A stretch of 64,000 nucleotides of DNA from Parapedobacter flavus (GTDB lineage Bacteria; Bacteroidota; Bacteroidia; Sphingobacteriales; Sphingobacteriaceae), in the NCBI RefSeq assembly GCF_035818675.1, contig NZ_JAYKZZ010000004.1:310001-374000 (forward strand), read 5' to 3'. This document shows, one piece after another, positions 44,225 through 52,439 of this stretch (positions are counted from its first letter, which is position 1; the number at the start of each line of letters is the position of its first letter). The position numbers and the translations under genes were made by a program. Under the pieces are notes generated by a model. It worked only from the letters and a program-made list of their open reading frames with translations. It made no database searches and was not told the origin of the DNA.

Positions 44225-46168
44225 ATGATAACATTTCAACGCTTGTATGGCATTTTTTTCAGCACATTGGTTTGTGCGATCCTATGGGGGTGTTCGAAGA
44301 ATATCCAGGATTACTACAACCCGGAAAGTTCGCTCGACAAGAACATCATTGAAGTACTCGAAGAAGACGGGCGGTTTTCCAGTTTTGTCGGAATTATAGA
44401 CCGGCTGGACCTGCGGAGCACATTGGGGGAAGCGGCTATTTATACCTGCTTGGCACCGTTGGATGAACACGTATCTGCCTATTTCAATGCGCTGGATTAT
44501 GCGTCTATTGAGGCGGTGCCGGAGGAGGAGTTGCGGAAGTTTGTCAACTACCATTTCATCAACGGTATGTATTATCAATATGATATCGAGCAACGGTATA
44601 CGAACGCTACGACGGCAATCGGCCGGAGCCGGGCGACCCAGTATCGCTCCCGGGGGGAGGGTAACATTCCCGGAAAGCCCGTCCGATTCTTTACGCCGTA
44701 TTTTTTCGATACCCAGGCTGCGGACTACGAAAGCTTCTTTGGCGAAAGCGCCGACGGGTTTAAGGTAGAGAACGCTCGTATCTCGGATACGGATCGCGAT
44801 ATTGGAGCCAGCAACGGCGTAATCCATGTGTTGGAAACGCCACTGAGTGTACTTCCTCGGACGGATATCGCGTTGGCCAATGATCCGGAGACGACGCTGT
44901 TCAGCAGTTGGCAGGAGAACCATGCGGCATTCGTGTTGGGCGAAAAGGACGAATTCGGATGGGTAGATACGACCCTATATAAAACCTATAGTGTGGGCCG
45001 AAACCTCGCAGATGAAAACCTGCAATCTACCCTGCTGGTGCCGACAAATGAGGCGATCATGACCTACTTTGAGCCTTACCTGCCCGATTTGGACAATACC
45101 ATCGATTCTGTGCCGAAACACGTAATGGAGTCCCTGATCCGGGCATCACAGATCCCTAATTTATACTATAAGAGCGACCTGGTAAGCAAGGAAGATGGCG
45201 GACTACGAGAGGGAAGGGCTTATGTGTACCTCATGCCCGATATTGCCAATGTTATTTCGGGATCGGTATTGGCGAGCAACAGTGTGATTTATAAGACCGA
45301 CGTACTTATCGAATCGCCCCAAATGCACAGCGTGGAAGGGGGCATTTATATGAAACATAAGCGGTACAGCCAATGGTATTGGATGTTTGATCACACGAAT
45401 TTGAATGCTGGATTAACCAATGGGTTGTCGTTCCAACACCCTAAGAAAACGCTGCTCGTTCAGTCTGATGAGGTGTGGGGATTCCCGTTGGCATCGGATA
45501 TGCTGCCGGAAGACCGTGAATATCGTTATCAAACTTGCCGGACGGGGATGCTGAATATCGATGTGCGGGAAGATGGCGGTTTTCGCAAAAGGTTTTATCC
45601 AACAGACTTCGGCTATGTCTTATATGACGATGGCCGATTCTACGACTACACCGGCCACTCGGTGGCCTTACTGACTAGCGACCCTGTCTGGGAGCGGACC
45701 AATGGTACCATATATGAAATTGACGGGTTCCTGACGCCGATGGATCGGTTGGATGTGGAGCAGACAATCTATGCCAGACTATTGGCCGACCCGGACCTTT
45801 CTCAGTTTACAGCGGCGGTAGCCCGCGCTGGCAACCTCGCTGCGGAGTTGCAACTGACGGGCTTCTTTACCTATACCCTCTTTGCACCGACTGATATGGC
45901 TATTGATGCGTCAGGGGTAGACTTGGAAGGAATGTCGGAAACCGCGTTGATTCAGTGGGTCAACCGTTATATCATTCAAAACAGATATATTTTTTCAGAC
46001 GGGGTCTTCACCGGGCAACTTGCCAACCGGAACGATGAACCCATACGGATTAGCGGGGCATGGGAAACGTTTAACATCAGCGATGCCAGCGGAAAGTCCA
46101 TTCCGGTGGGGACGGACAACACGCAGGGAGCGAATGGTGTATTGCATAAAATTAACCAATTGTTCTAA
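44225..46168 (+). CDS. Fasciclin (FAS1) domain surface lipoprotein, three repeats
   Basis: The 647-residue lipoprotein (WGC, Cys near 20) has FAS1 signs in three places. The first is 'VLEEDGRFSSFVGIIDRLDLRSTL...YTCLAPLDEHV' (about 35-90), the second 'LQSTLLVPTNEAIMTYFEPYLPDL' (about 260-300), and the third 'DPDLSQFTAAVARAGNLAAEL' with 'YTLFAPTDMAI' and a closing 'GANGVLHKINQLF' (about 520-647). FAS1 proteins mediate adhesion or bind partners. Here it lies 15 nt before a SusC/SusD pair, and a related lipoprotein lies directly after that pair. It may be a stable part of the SusCD complex at the surface. No enzyme activity is expected. Confidence 0.87.
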   Translation: MITFQRLYGIFFSTLVCAILWGCSKNIQDYYNPESSLDKNIIEVLEEDGRFSSFVGIIDRLDLRSTLGEAAIYTCLAPLDEHVSAYFNALDYASIEAVPEEELRKFVNYHFINGMYYQYDIEQRYTNATTAIGRSRATQYRSRGEGNIPGKPVRFFTPYFFDTQAADYESFFGESADGFKVENARISDTDRDIGASNGVIHVLETPLSVLPRTDIALANDPETTLFSSWQENHAAFVLGEKDEFGWVDTTLYKTYSVGRNLADENLQSTLLVPTNEAIMTYFEPYLPDLDNTIDSVPKHVMESLIRASQIPNLYYKSDLVSKEDGGLREGRAYVYLMPDIANVISGSVLASNSVIYKTDVLIESPQMHSVEGGIYMKHKRYSQWYWMFDHTNLNAGLTNGLSFQHPKKTLLVQSDEVWGFPLASDMLPEDREYRYQTCRTGMLNIDVREDGGFRKRFYPTDFGYVLYDDGRFYDYTGHSVALLTSDPVWERTNGTIYEIDGFLTPMDRLDVEQTIYARLLADPDLSQFTAAVARAGNLAAELQLTGFFTYTLFAPTDMAIDASGVDLEGMSETALIQWVNRYIIQNRYIFSDGVFTGQLANRNDEPIRISGAWETFNISDASGKSIPVGTDNTQGANGVLHKINQLF

Positions 46169-46183
46169 ACCTTTGATTATACT

Positions 46184-49100
46184 ATGAAGAGAATCCATAA
46201 GAAACTAATCGTTTTGGCTACGTTACTGACGGGCTTACTGAATGGGGCATTTGCCCAGGAGGTGCTCAGCGGGCGGGTGTATGCCGAAGGCATGAATGCG
46301 CCACTACCCGATGTTTCGGTGACCTTGGTGAATGCCAACAACCTGATACTTAGGGGAGGGAAAACCAATAGTACAGGTATATTTGAAATTAAACGTCATC
46401 CCGATGCCGTTAAAATCCGGTTTTCGAATGTCGGCTATCAACCGAAAGAGTTTCGCTTGCAGGCGGGAGAAAACCAGGCTTTTGAAGTGGTATTGGTGTC
46501 GGATAATCAACAGTTAGATGAGGTGGAGGTCGTCGGGCAACGTGATGCATCGGCCGATCTGGGCTTCCTCACCATCGACCGAAGGGAGCTGTCAAGTGCC
46601 GTCGCCTCGGTCGACCTGACCGGCGTGGAGAATATGCCGGTAGCGTCGGTAGACCAATTGTTGCAGGGAATGGCGCCCGGATTGCAGGTTGTGGCTGCAA
46701 GTGGCGACCCGGGTGCAGCTGCATCAATCCGTATCCGGGGGATTTCGAGCCTGTCGGGCGTCAATGATCCGCTCTGGATTGTGGACGGCTCCGAGGTAAT
46801 TGGCAGCAACTATCAGGTGGAAAGCATTTCCGATTTCGGGTTCAGCCCCATCGGTGATCTCGACCCATCGGATATTGAATCCATCGACATCCTCAAAGAT
46901 GCATCAGCTACTGCGCTCTATGGATCTCGCGGGGCCAATGGGGTAATCGTCATCAGGACAAAGCGGGGTAAACGGGGGAAGCCGCGGTTTACCTTCAACT
47001 CGCGGTTTACCATGACGGAAGTGCCAGGGACAATCCCCATGCTGTCGGGAGATGAGCAACGGATTTACTATTTGGAACGTTGGACAGGCGGAGCCGATGA
47101 TGGCACGGCACACCCGCAGCTCCGAGGCGACCTGACCCGCGACGACGCCTGGATGTTTAACAACAATACGGATTGGGTGAAGGCCATCAACCGTAAGGGA
47201 GCATACCAACAGTATAATACCTCGCTAAGCGGCGGGGGGGAACGGATCAACTATTATTGGGGCTTGGGTTATACGAACCAGTACGGTACCACGAAGGGTA
47301 CGGGATACGATCGGTTTAACACGCGTTTCAATCTTAACTACACCGTCTCTGACAAATTAAGGGTATCTGCCGACCTAACCTATACGAATTCCCTCACCGA
47401 TAAGCGAGGGCAGAATCATCCGCTGAGCAATGGATCGCAGTCGATCAATCCCATTTTGTTCGCGCGAGAAACCCCCGCATACTTCCCGATTTATTCGCGT
47501 AACGGGTTGAATTATTTTATGGACCGGAATGCGGGCGTATCCAGCCATTCCCGGTACAATCCCTTGGCTGTTATTGATTATTCGACTTACCTGAGTCGGG
47601 CAAACCGCTTTATGGCGTCTACGGCCGTTGATTACAAGATACTTGACAACCTGGAGTTCCGAACCCAGCTCGCAGCGGATTTCCGGGAGTCTGCCGATGA
47701 GTATTTCCTCCCGGGTTATGCAACCGATGCGCTGCCGGGTGAGGTCTTATACAACGCTGGCAGGCAAACCGAAGGCTACCAGCTGATGATTAATAATAAC
47801 AACCGGGTGGTCTGGTCGGCCATTCAGCAGGAGAAGCACCGGCTGACGTTCACCGGCGTGCTTAACTTCAATTTAGACCGCGACAATTCGATGGCGGTGT
47901 CTTATTTCAACGGCGGATCGCCGCAGCTCAGGGCATCGGATGCCTCGGCTGTGATTACCGGAGCGACCGGCTCTTACGCTACCCGGAAATACCTTGGGAT
48001 GTTTATACAAGGGCATTATGCATTGCTGGATAGGTATTTCCTCACCGTAACAGGTAAAACCGAAGGGGATTCAAGGTATGGCAACGATAATCCGTATTCT
48101 GTTTTTCCGGCAATCGGCGGCGCGTGGGAGATGACCAACGAGTCATTTATGGAAGGGGCGGACTGGGCCAACGCCATCAAACCCCGCTTTGCATTCGGCA
48201 TTACGGGTAACCTGCCCAACGTCTTGAACCTGTATGACATTGCCTACGGCTCTCATATCGGGTATATGGGAGAAAACTATATTACCCCGTCTAAGTTTGC
48301 CAATGACAACATCCGCGAAGAACGCACCACGGAATACAATCTAGGGCTGGACTGGAGCTTGTTTGACGACCGCCTATCGGGGCAGTTGGATTTTTATTCC
48401 CGCACAACCAATGATTTGCTCTTGCAGGAACGGCTGTCGACCACCCTGGGGTATGAAACGCAATATACCAACTTCGGAACGGTGCGTAATAGCGGATGGG
48501 AATTGGGGATAACAGCGGTGCTGCTCAAAGGCAGCGATACACGGGTCCGCTGGAAGTCTTTTTTCAACATTGCCACCAACCGTAACGAGTTGTTGCACCT
48601 GCCGGACCAATTTAATGAAGAAGCTTTTTCGGCGACACGAAACGGCTTTACGTCGAAACTTCAGGAAGGCGATGTCATTGGAGGTTTTTACGCCTATCGC
48701 GCCTTGGGTGTGTTTCCGACGGATGAAGCAGCGATTCTGCGCGGACCGGATGGAGACATCATCTATGAAGCCGATGGAATCATGCCAAAATACTTGCGCT
48801 ACGGCTCGAATACCGGGCATCGGTTCAAGGGCGGAGATATGATCTTTGATGATGTCAACGGAGATGGCATTATCAATGAGCTCGACCGTGTCCAGATTGG
48901 TGATGCCAATCCGCTGTTTTTTGGTGGCTGGAACAATACGATGAATTACCGGAAATGGGTGCTCACCGTCAATTTCCAATACCAATATGGCAACGACGTG
49001 ATCAACGGCACCCGCATACAAATGGAACAGATGGCTTACTCGCATAACCAATCGCGATCCATCATGGGGCGCTGGCGCAGGCAGGGCGATATTGCCGACA

Positions 49101-49411
49101 TTCCACGTGCGCAACCGGACGGGGCCTGGAACCGGGTGGCGTCTTCACGCTGGGTGGAGGATGGCTCGTATCTGCGCCTTAAAACGGTTTCCCTCACCTA
49201 TAATGCGGGTAGGGAATTTACTAGTCGCTTAGGATTGGGGATCCGGCAGCTCAGTGTTTTTGCCACAGGGTACAACCTGTATACGTGGACGGACTATGTG
49301 GGATTAGACCCCGAGGTGCCCATCACGGGTAGCGTCTTTCTGTTTGGTGTGGACAACGCGACCACCGCTCCAGCGAGACAATATACATTAGGGCTGCGGG
49401 CAACATTTTAA
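46184..49411 (+). CDS. SusC-like TonB-dependent receptor (FAS1-associated pair 1)
   Basis: The 1075-residue protein has a signal peptide (about 1-24, FAQ), a carboxypeptidase-like domain (about 26-105) and a plug with 'LDEVEVVGQRDASADLG' near 110, 'IRIRGISSLSGVNDPLWIVD' near 185 and 'ILKDASATALYGSRGANGVIVI' near 235. The plug begins with an atypical sequence instead of the usual VVVGYG. The barrel has a 'DVNGDGIINELDRV' loop near 888 and ends in 'TLGLRATF'. SusD follows 17 nt on. Together with the FAS1 proteins on both sides it forms a transport module for glycans released by the sialidases. Confidence 0.95.
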   Translation: MKRIHKKLIVLATLLTGLLNGAFAQEVLSGRVYAEGMNAPLPDVSVTLVNANNLILRGGKTNSTGIFEIKRHPDAVKIRFSNVGYQPKEFRLQAGENQAFEVVLVSDNQQLDEVEVVGQRDASADLGFLTIDRRELSSAVASVDLTGVENMPVASVDQLLQGMAPGLQVVAASGDPGAAASIRIRGISSLSGVNDPLWIVDGSEVIGSNYQVESISDFGFSPIGDLDPSDIESIDILKDASATALYGSRGANGVIVIRTKRGKRGKPRFTFNSRFTMTEVPGTIPMLSGDEQRIYYLERWTGGADDGTAHPQLRGDLTRDDAWMFNNNTDWVKAINRKGAYQQYNTSLSGGGERINYYWGLGYTNQYGTTKGTGYDRFNTRFNLNYTVSDKLRVSADLTYTNSLTDKRGQNHPLSNGSQSINPILFARETPAYFPIYSRNGLNYFMDRNAGVSSHSRYNPLAVIDYSTYLSRANRFMASTAVDYKILDNLEFRTQLAADFRESADEYFLPGYATDALPGEVLYNAGRQTEGYQLMINNNNRVVWSAIQQEKHRLTFTGVLNFNLDRDNSMAVSYFNGGSPQLRASDASAVITGATGSYATRKYLGMFIQGHYALLDRYFLTVTGKTEGDSRYGNDNPYSVFPAIGGAWEMTNESFMEGADWANAIKPRFAFGITGNLPNVLNLYDIAYGSHIGYMGENYITPSKFANDNIREERTTEYNLGLDWSLFDDRLSGQLDFYSRTTNDLLLQERLSTTLGYETQYTNFGTVRNSGWELGITAVLLKGSDTRVRWKSFFNIATNRNELLHLPDQFNEEAFSATRNGFTSKLQEGDVIGGFYAYRALGVFPTDEAAILRGPDGDIIYEADGIMPKYLRYGSNTGHRFKGGDMIFDDVNGDGIINELDRVQIGDANPLFFGGWNNTMNYRKWVLTVNFQYQYGNDVINGTRIQMEQMAYSHNQSRSIMGRWRRQGDIADIPRAQPDGAWNRVASSRWVEDGSYLRLKTVSLTYNAGREFTSRLGLGIRQLSVFATGYNLYTWTDYVGLDPEVPITGSVFLFGVDNATTAPARQYTLGLRATF

Positions 49412-49428
49412 CTGAAAGTACTTGAAAG

Positions 49429-50970
49429 ATGATGATATCGAATCTAAAATACAGCATACTCGGCCTATGCCTGATGTTCGCAGTTTCCTGCGATAGCATC
49501 CTGGAAGTGGATGTGCCCGACAACCTTGTGCACGATGAGTTCTGGCAAAACCGGGATCAGGTACACGCTTCATTGATGGGTATGTATTCCTCTATGCACA
49601 GCGCGTTGAACGCCTACCACGTGTGGGGAGATGTGCGCTCCAGCTTATATGCCCCCGGATCGGGCGATTCGTACACCGGTTCCTATGGGCAATTTATGCA
49701 GCATGATATTTACCCGAACAATGGGCTGCTCTCTTGGAGTTCGGTGTATCGGTCCATTGCCATCATCAATTCGTTTATCAAGAACGCACCGGCTGCCGTA
49801 GACAATGACATCACCCTCCGTCCGGAAGAACTGCGCACCATGATGGGCGAAGCGTATGCGCTCCGCGCATTGAACTATTTCTACCTGGTGCGGGCATTTA
49901 AAGATGTGCCGATACTCGACGAACCTTACGAGTCCGATAATCAGCAGTTCGACTTAACGGTATCTCCCGAAGCTGAAGTGCTGGATTTTCTGGAAGCGGA
50001 TTTGGAGCGTGCACTCCGCGATGCGCCAACGACTTTTGATGACGTCGCCCACCGTTATGGGCGGATCACGAAAAATGCAGTTAGGGCATTGTGGGCCGAC
50101 GTGAAACTGTGGCGAAACGACTATGAGGGATGTTTGGACCTTTGCCAGGAGCTGGATGCACAATATGCATCGTCATTGGTGGACCCGCTGTCTTGGTACA
50201 CGATTTTCAACCCTGGCAATTCCCCCGAGAGTATCTTTGAGTACCAATACGGACAATTAGGGCCCGGCTCTCCGTTATATAATTGGTTTGCGTCTTTTTC
50301 AAGAGCCAATTCTAATGGAGAGAAGTACCTCGCCAATGCCACTAACGTGCAGCTCAACTCGCAGGAACTGTTGTACCCCCCTGTGCTGCCGGAGTATGAG
50401 ACGTCGGATACGATCCGCTTAAAATCGTATGCCATGACTTCCAACGGAACAGTCTCCAATGGATTCGGCTCGGCGTTAGAGGTGTACAAATTTTTAGGGG
50501 CGGCGCCTTACCAGCGTTCGTACCGTGCAGCGAATGACCGGACGGCAAACTATATTTTTTACCGATACCGCGATGTGTTGTTTATGAAGGCCGAAGCGTA
50601 TGCCATGATGAATCAATATGCGGAGGCAGAACAGATGATCAACATCGTGCGCGAGCACTGCAATATTCCGCTCTTGACACCGGGGGAAAGTGGGGAGGGA
50701 CCGGAGTTTATGGCCCGGCTGCTTATGGAACGGGAATTTGAACTCGGCTTCGAAGGCAAAGAATGGTTTGCCGCCGTGCGGATAGGCCGCAGACCGGGTT
50801 ATGAAAATGTCCTGATTGAAAAAGCGGCAACAAACAATTCGCTGGGGAAGTCGTTTCAAGTCATCCGTGCGCGGTTGCTGGACCAAGAAAGCTGGTTCTT
50901 GCCGTACCACCGCACAGAGGTGGAAAATAACCCCCAGTTAGAACAGAAACCATTTTACCGGAATAAGTAA
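49429..50970 (+). CDS. SusD-like glycan-binding surface lipoprotein (pair 1)
   Basis: The 513-residue lipoprotein (VSC, Cys near 21) starts 17 nt after its SusC. It has 'EFWQNRDQVHASLMGMYSSM' at the start, 'GEAYALRALNYFYLVRAFKDVPIL' near 145, 'RYRDVLFMKAEAYAMMNQYAEAEQMI' near 385, and 'EREFELGFEGKEWFAAVRIGRR' near 435, all SusD/RagB features. The end, NPQLEQKPFYRNK, follows the NPxLxQNP(Y/F)-type ending of this subgroup. It differs clearly from the SusD proteins at 2.0 and 24.4 kb and resembles the one at 55.3 kb in general plan. Confidence 0.94.
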   Translation: MMISNLKYSILGLCLMFAVSCDSILEVDVPDNLVHDEFWQNRDQVHASLMGMYSSMHSALNAYHVWGDVRSSLYAPGSGDSYTGSYGQFMQHDIYPNNGLLSWSSVYRSIAIINSFIKNAPAAVDNDITLRPEELRTMMGEAYALRALNYFYLVRAFKDVPILDEPYESDNQQFDLTVSPEAEVLDFLEADLERALRDAPTTFDDVAHRYGRITKNAVRALWADVKLWRNDYEGCLDLCQELDAQYASSLVDPLSWYTIFNPGNSPESIFEYQYGQLGPGSPLYNWFASFSRANSNGEKYLANATNVQLNSQELLYPPVLPEYETSDTIRLKSYAMTSNGTVSNGFGSALEVYKFLGAAPYQRSYRAANDRTANYIFYRYRDVLFMKAEAYAMMNQYAEAEQMINIVREHCNIPLLTPGESGEGPEFMARLLMEREFELGFEGKEWFAAVRIGRRPGYENVLIEKAATNNSLGKSFQVIRARLLDQESWFLPYHRTEVENNPQLEQKPFYRNK

Positions 50971-50972
50971 AG

Positions 50973-52421
50973 ATGCTGACCATGAAACGTATAAACTTAT
51001 TTTTTTGGCTCGTGGGCGTAATGATAGGTCTGCAAGGGTGCGAAAAGGAACTGTCGGGCGCACGGTATGACAGTACCGATGAACTCCAGTTGATGGATTA
51101 CATCGATAGCCGCGACGATCTATCCATTTATCGGGAATTGGTCGATTACATCGGCCAACGCAACCTGCTGAAAACGGCTGGTACTTATACAGCCTTTGTG
51201 CCCAACGACGAAGCTTTCCAGCGGCTATTCGTTAACCTATCGGAGGATGGCACAACCATCAATGGTATCGCTGATGCATCGCCTGAGTTCTGGATGGATT
51301 ATTTTAGGTATCACTTGTTGGATCTGAAGGTTAACACCAACGAATTCGTCCACGGACCATTGCCTTATTCAACGGCGTACCGTGAAAAATACATCCTGGC
51401 CGACATTAGCGACTCGTACGCAGCTATTCGTCTGAATAATGCCGCCACGATTGTCGAATACAACATCGAGATGGCGAATGGGTACCTCAACGTGATTGAC
51501 GATGTGCTGAGCCCGCCTACGAAAAGCATCTACGATGCGCTCGAAGCCTCGGGGAAATACGATATCATGTTGGGGTTGCTGGAAGAACACGGCTACGGCA
51601 ACTATTTGCGCGACAGCACAATAACTCTGTTCATTGAAAGCGATGACGCCCTGCAGCGCAGTGATTTTTCATTGGAAGCTATTGATAACGTCGACGATTG
51701 GTTGAAATACCACATCGTTCCCGACTCGGGTTATTTTCTCAATTTGCTGACTGCCCAACGGTTTTATTCCCTATATCCCAATGAATCACTGAATTTTCAC
51801 GATGACGGCATGGGGCAATATTATGTCAACGACACCTTCCCCTTTAATCAATCGCGTGAGTTCGGAATCGATAAGATCAGCGCTAATGGCGTTTACCATA
51901 CGCTGGACACGTTATTGGAAATTGTGGAATCCCGCCCAACGACGATCCGATTCAACCTCTATCCGCCGGGTAGCCCGTTTGGTGCACAGAATGTCTTTGC
52001 GCAGGCTCCCGCGCGCATCCTTCTGAATACGGGAACGCGGAGTTATCACCAGAACCGGGAGTTTCGCATTACGCAGTTTGACGCCACACAGGTGGGCGAT
52101 CACTTTTGGATGACGATTCCAGATGTGCCCATGGGTCAATACCGGATCCGGGTTATGCATCGAGGTGGTGGTACCCGTGGACGATACCTTACCATTTACA
52201 ATGATCAGATTGTGAGAGAAAACATTGTGATGAGTAAGGCAGATGGCACATTCGAAGAATGGGATTACCTGGTGTACAACTACGGTGGCGACATCGATGT
52301 CGCAGAGCGGGGAGACGTGACGCTGTATTTTGCGTTTGCCGGGTTTGGTTCCAACTCGAATCCCAATTATTGCTGTGACCTGTTGATGGACATGGTGGAA
52401 CTGATACCGATAACTGATTGA
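50973..52421 (+). CDS. Fasciclin-domain surface lipoprotein with C-terminal beta-sandwich
   Basis: The 482-residue lipoprotein (LQGC, Cys near 23) starts 2 nt after the SusD stop; Met4 at 50982 is an alternative start. Two FAS1-like regions are seen ('YRELVDYIGQRNLLKTAGTYTAFVPNDEAFQRL' at about 50-85, and 'IYDALEASGKYDIMLGLLEEHGY...ITLFIESDDAL' at about 190-230). The final 165 residues form a separate beta-sandwich ('MTIPDVPMGQYRIRVMHRGGGTRGRYLTIYNDQ'), perhaps a carbohydrate-binding domain. It lies between two SusCD pairs and may bridge or serve both. It shares only general architecture with the 44.2-kb FAS1 protein. Confidence 0.84.
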   Translation: MLTMKRINLFFWLVGVMIGLQGCEKELSGARYDSTDELQLMDYIDSRDDLSIYRELVDYIGQRNLLKTAGTYTAFVPNDEAFQRLFVNLSEDGTTINGIADASPEFWMDYFRYHLLDLKVNTNEFVHGPLPYSTAYREKYILADISDSYAAIRLNNAATIVEYNIEMANGYLNVIDDVLSPPTKSIYDALEASGKYDIMLGLLEEHGYGNYLRDSTITLFIESDDALQRSDFSLEAIDNVDDWLKYHIVPDSGYFLNLLTAQRFYSLYPNESLNFHDDGMGQYYVNDTFPFNQSREFGIDKISANGVYHTLDTLLEIVESRPTTIRFNLYPPGSPFGAQNVFAQAPARILLNTGTRSYHQNREFRITQFDATQVGDHFWMTIPDVPMGQYRIRVMHRGGGTRGRYLTIYNDQIVRENIVMSKADGTFEEWDYLVYNYGGDIDVAERGDVTLYFAFAGFGSNSNPNYCCDLLMDMVELIPITD

Positions 52422-52439
52422 AGAACCTAATACATAGAA

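Noticed and set aside
48374..49114. Antisense open frame of 246 codons inside the 46-kb SusC
   Set aside because: Its composition is typical of a shadow frame and the plus-strand SusC is complete across it.
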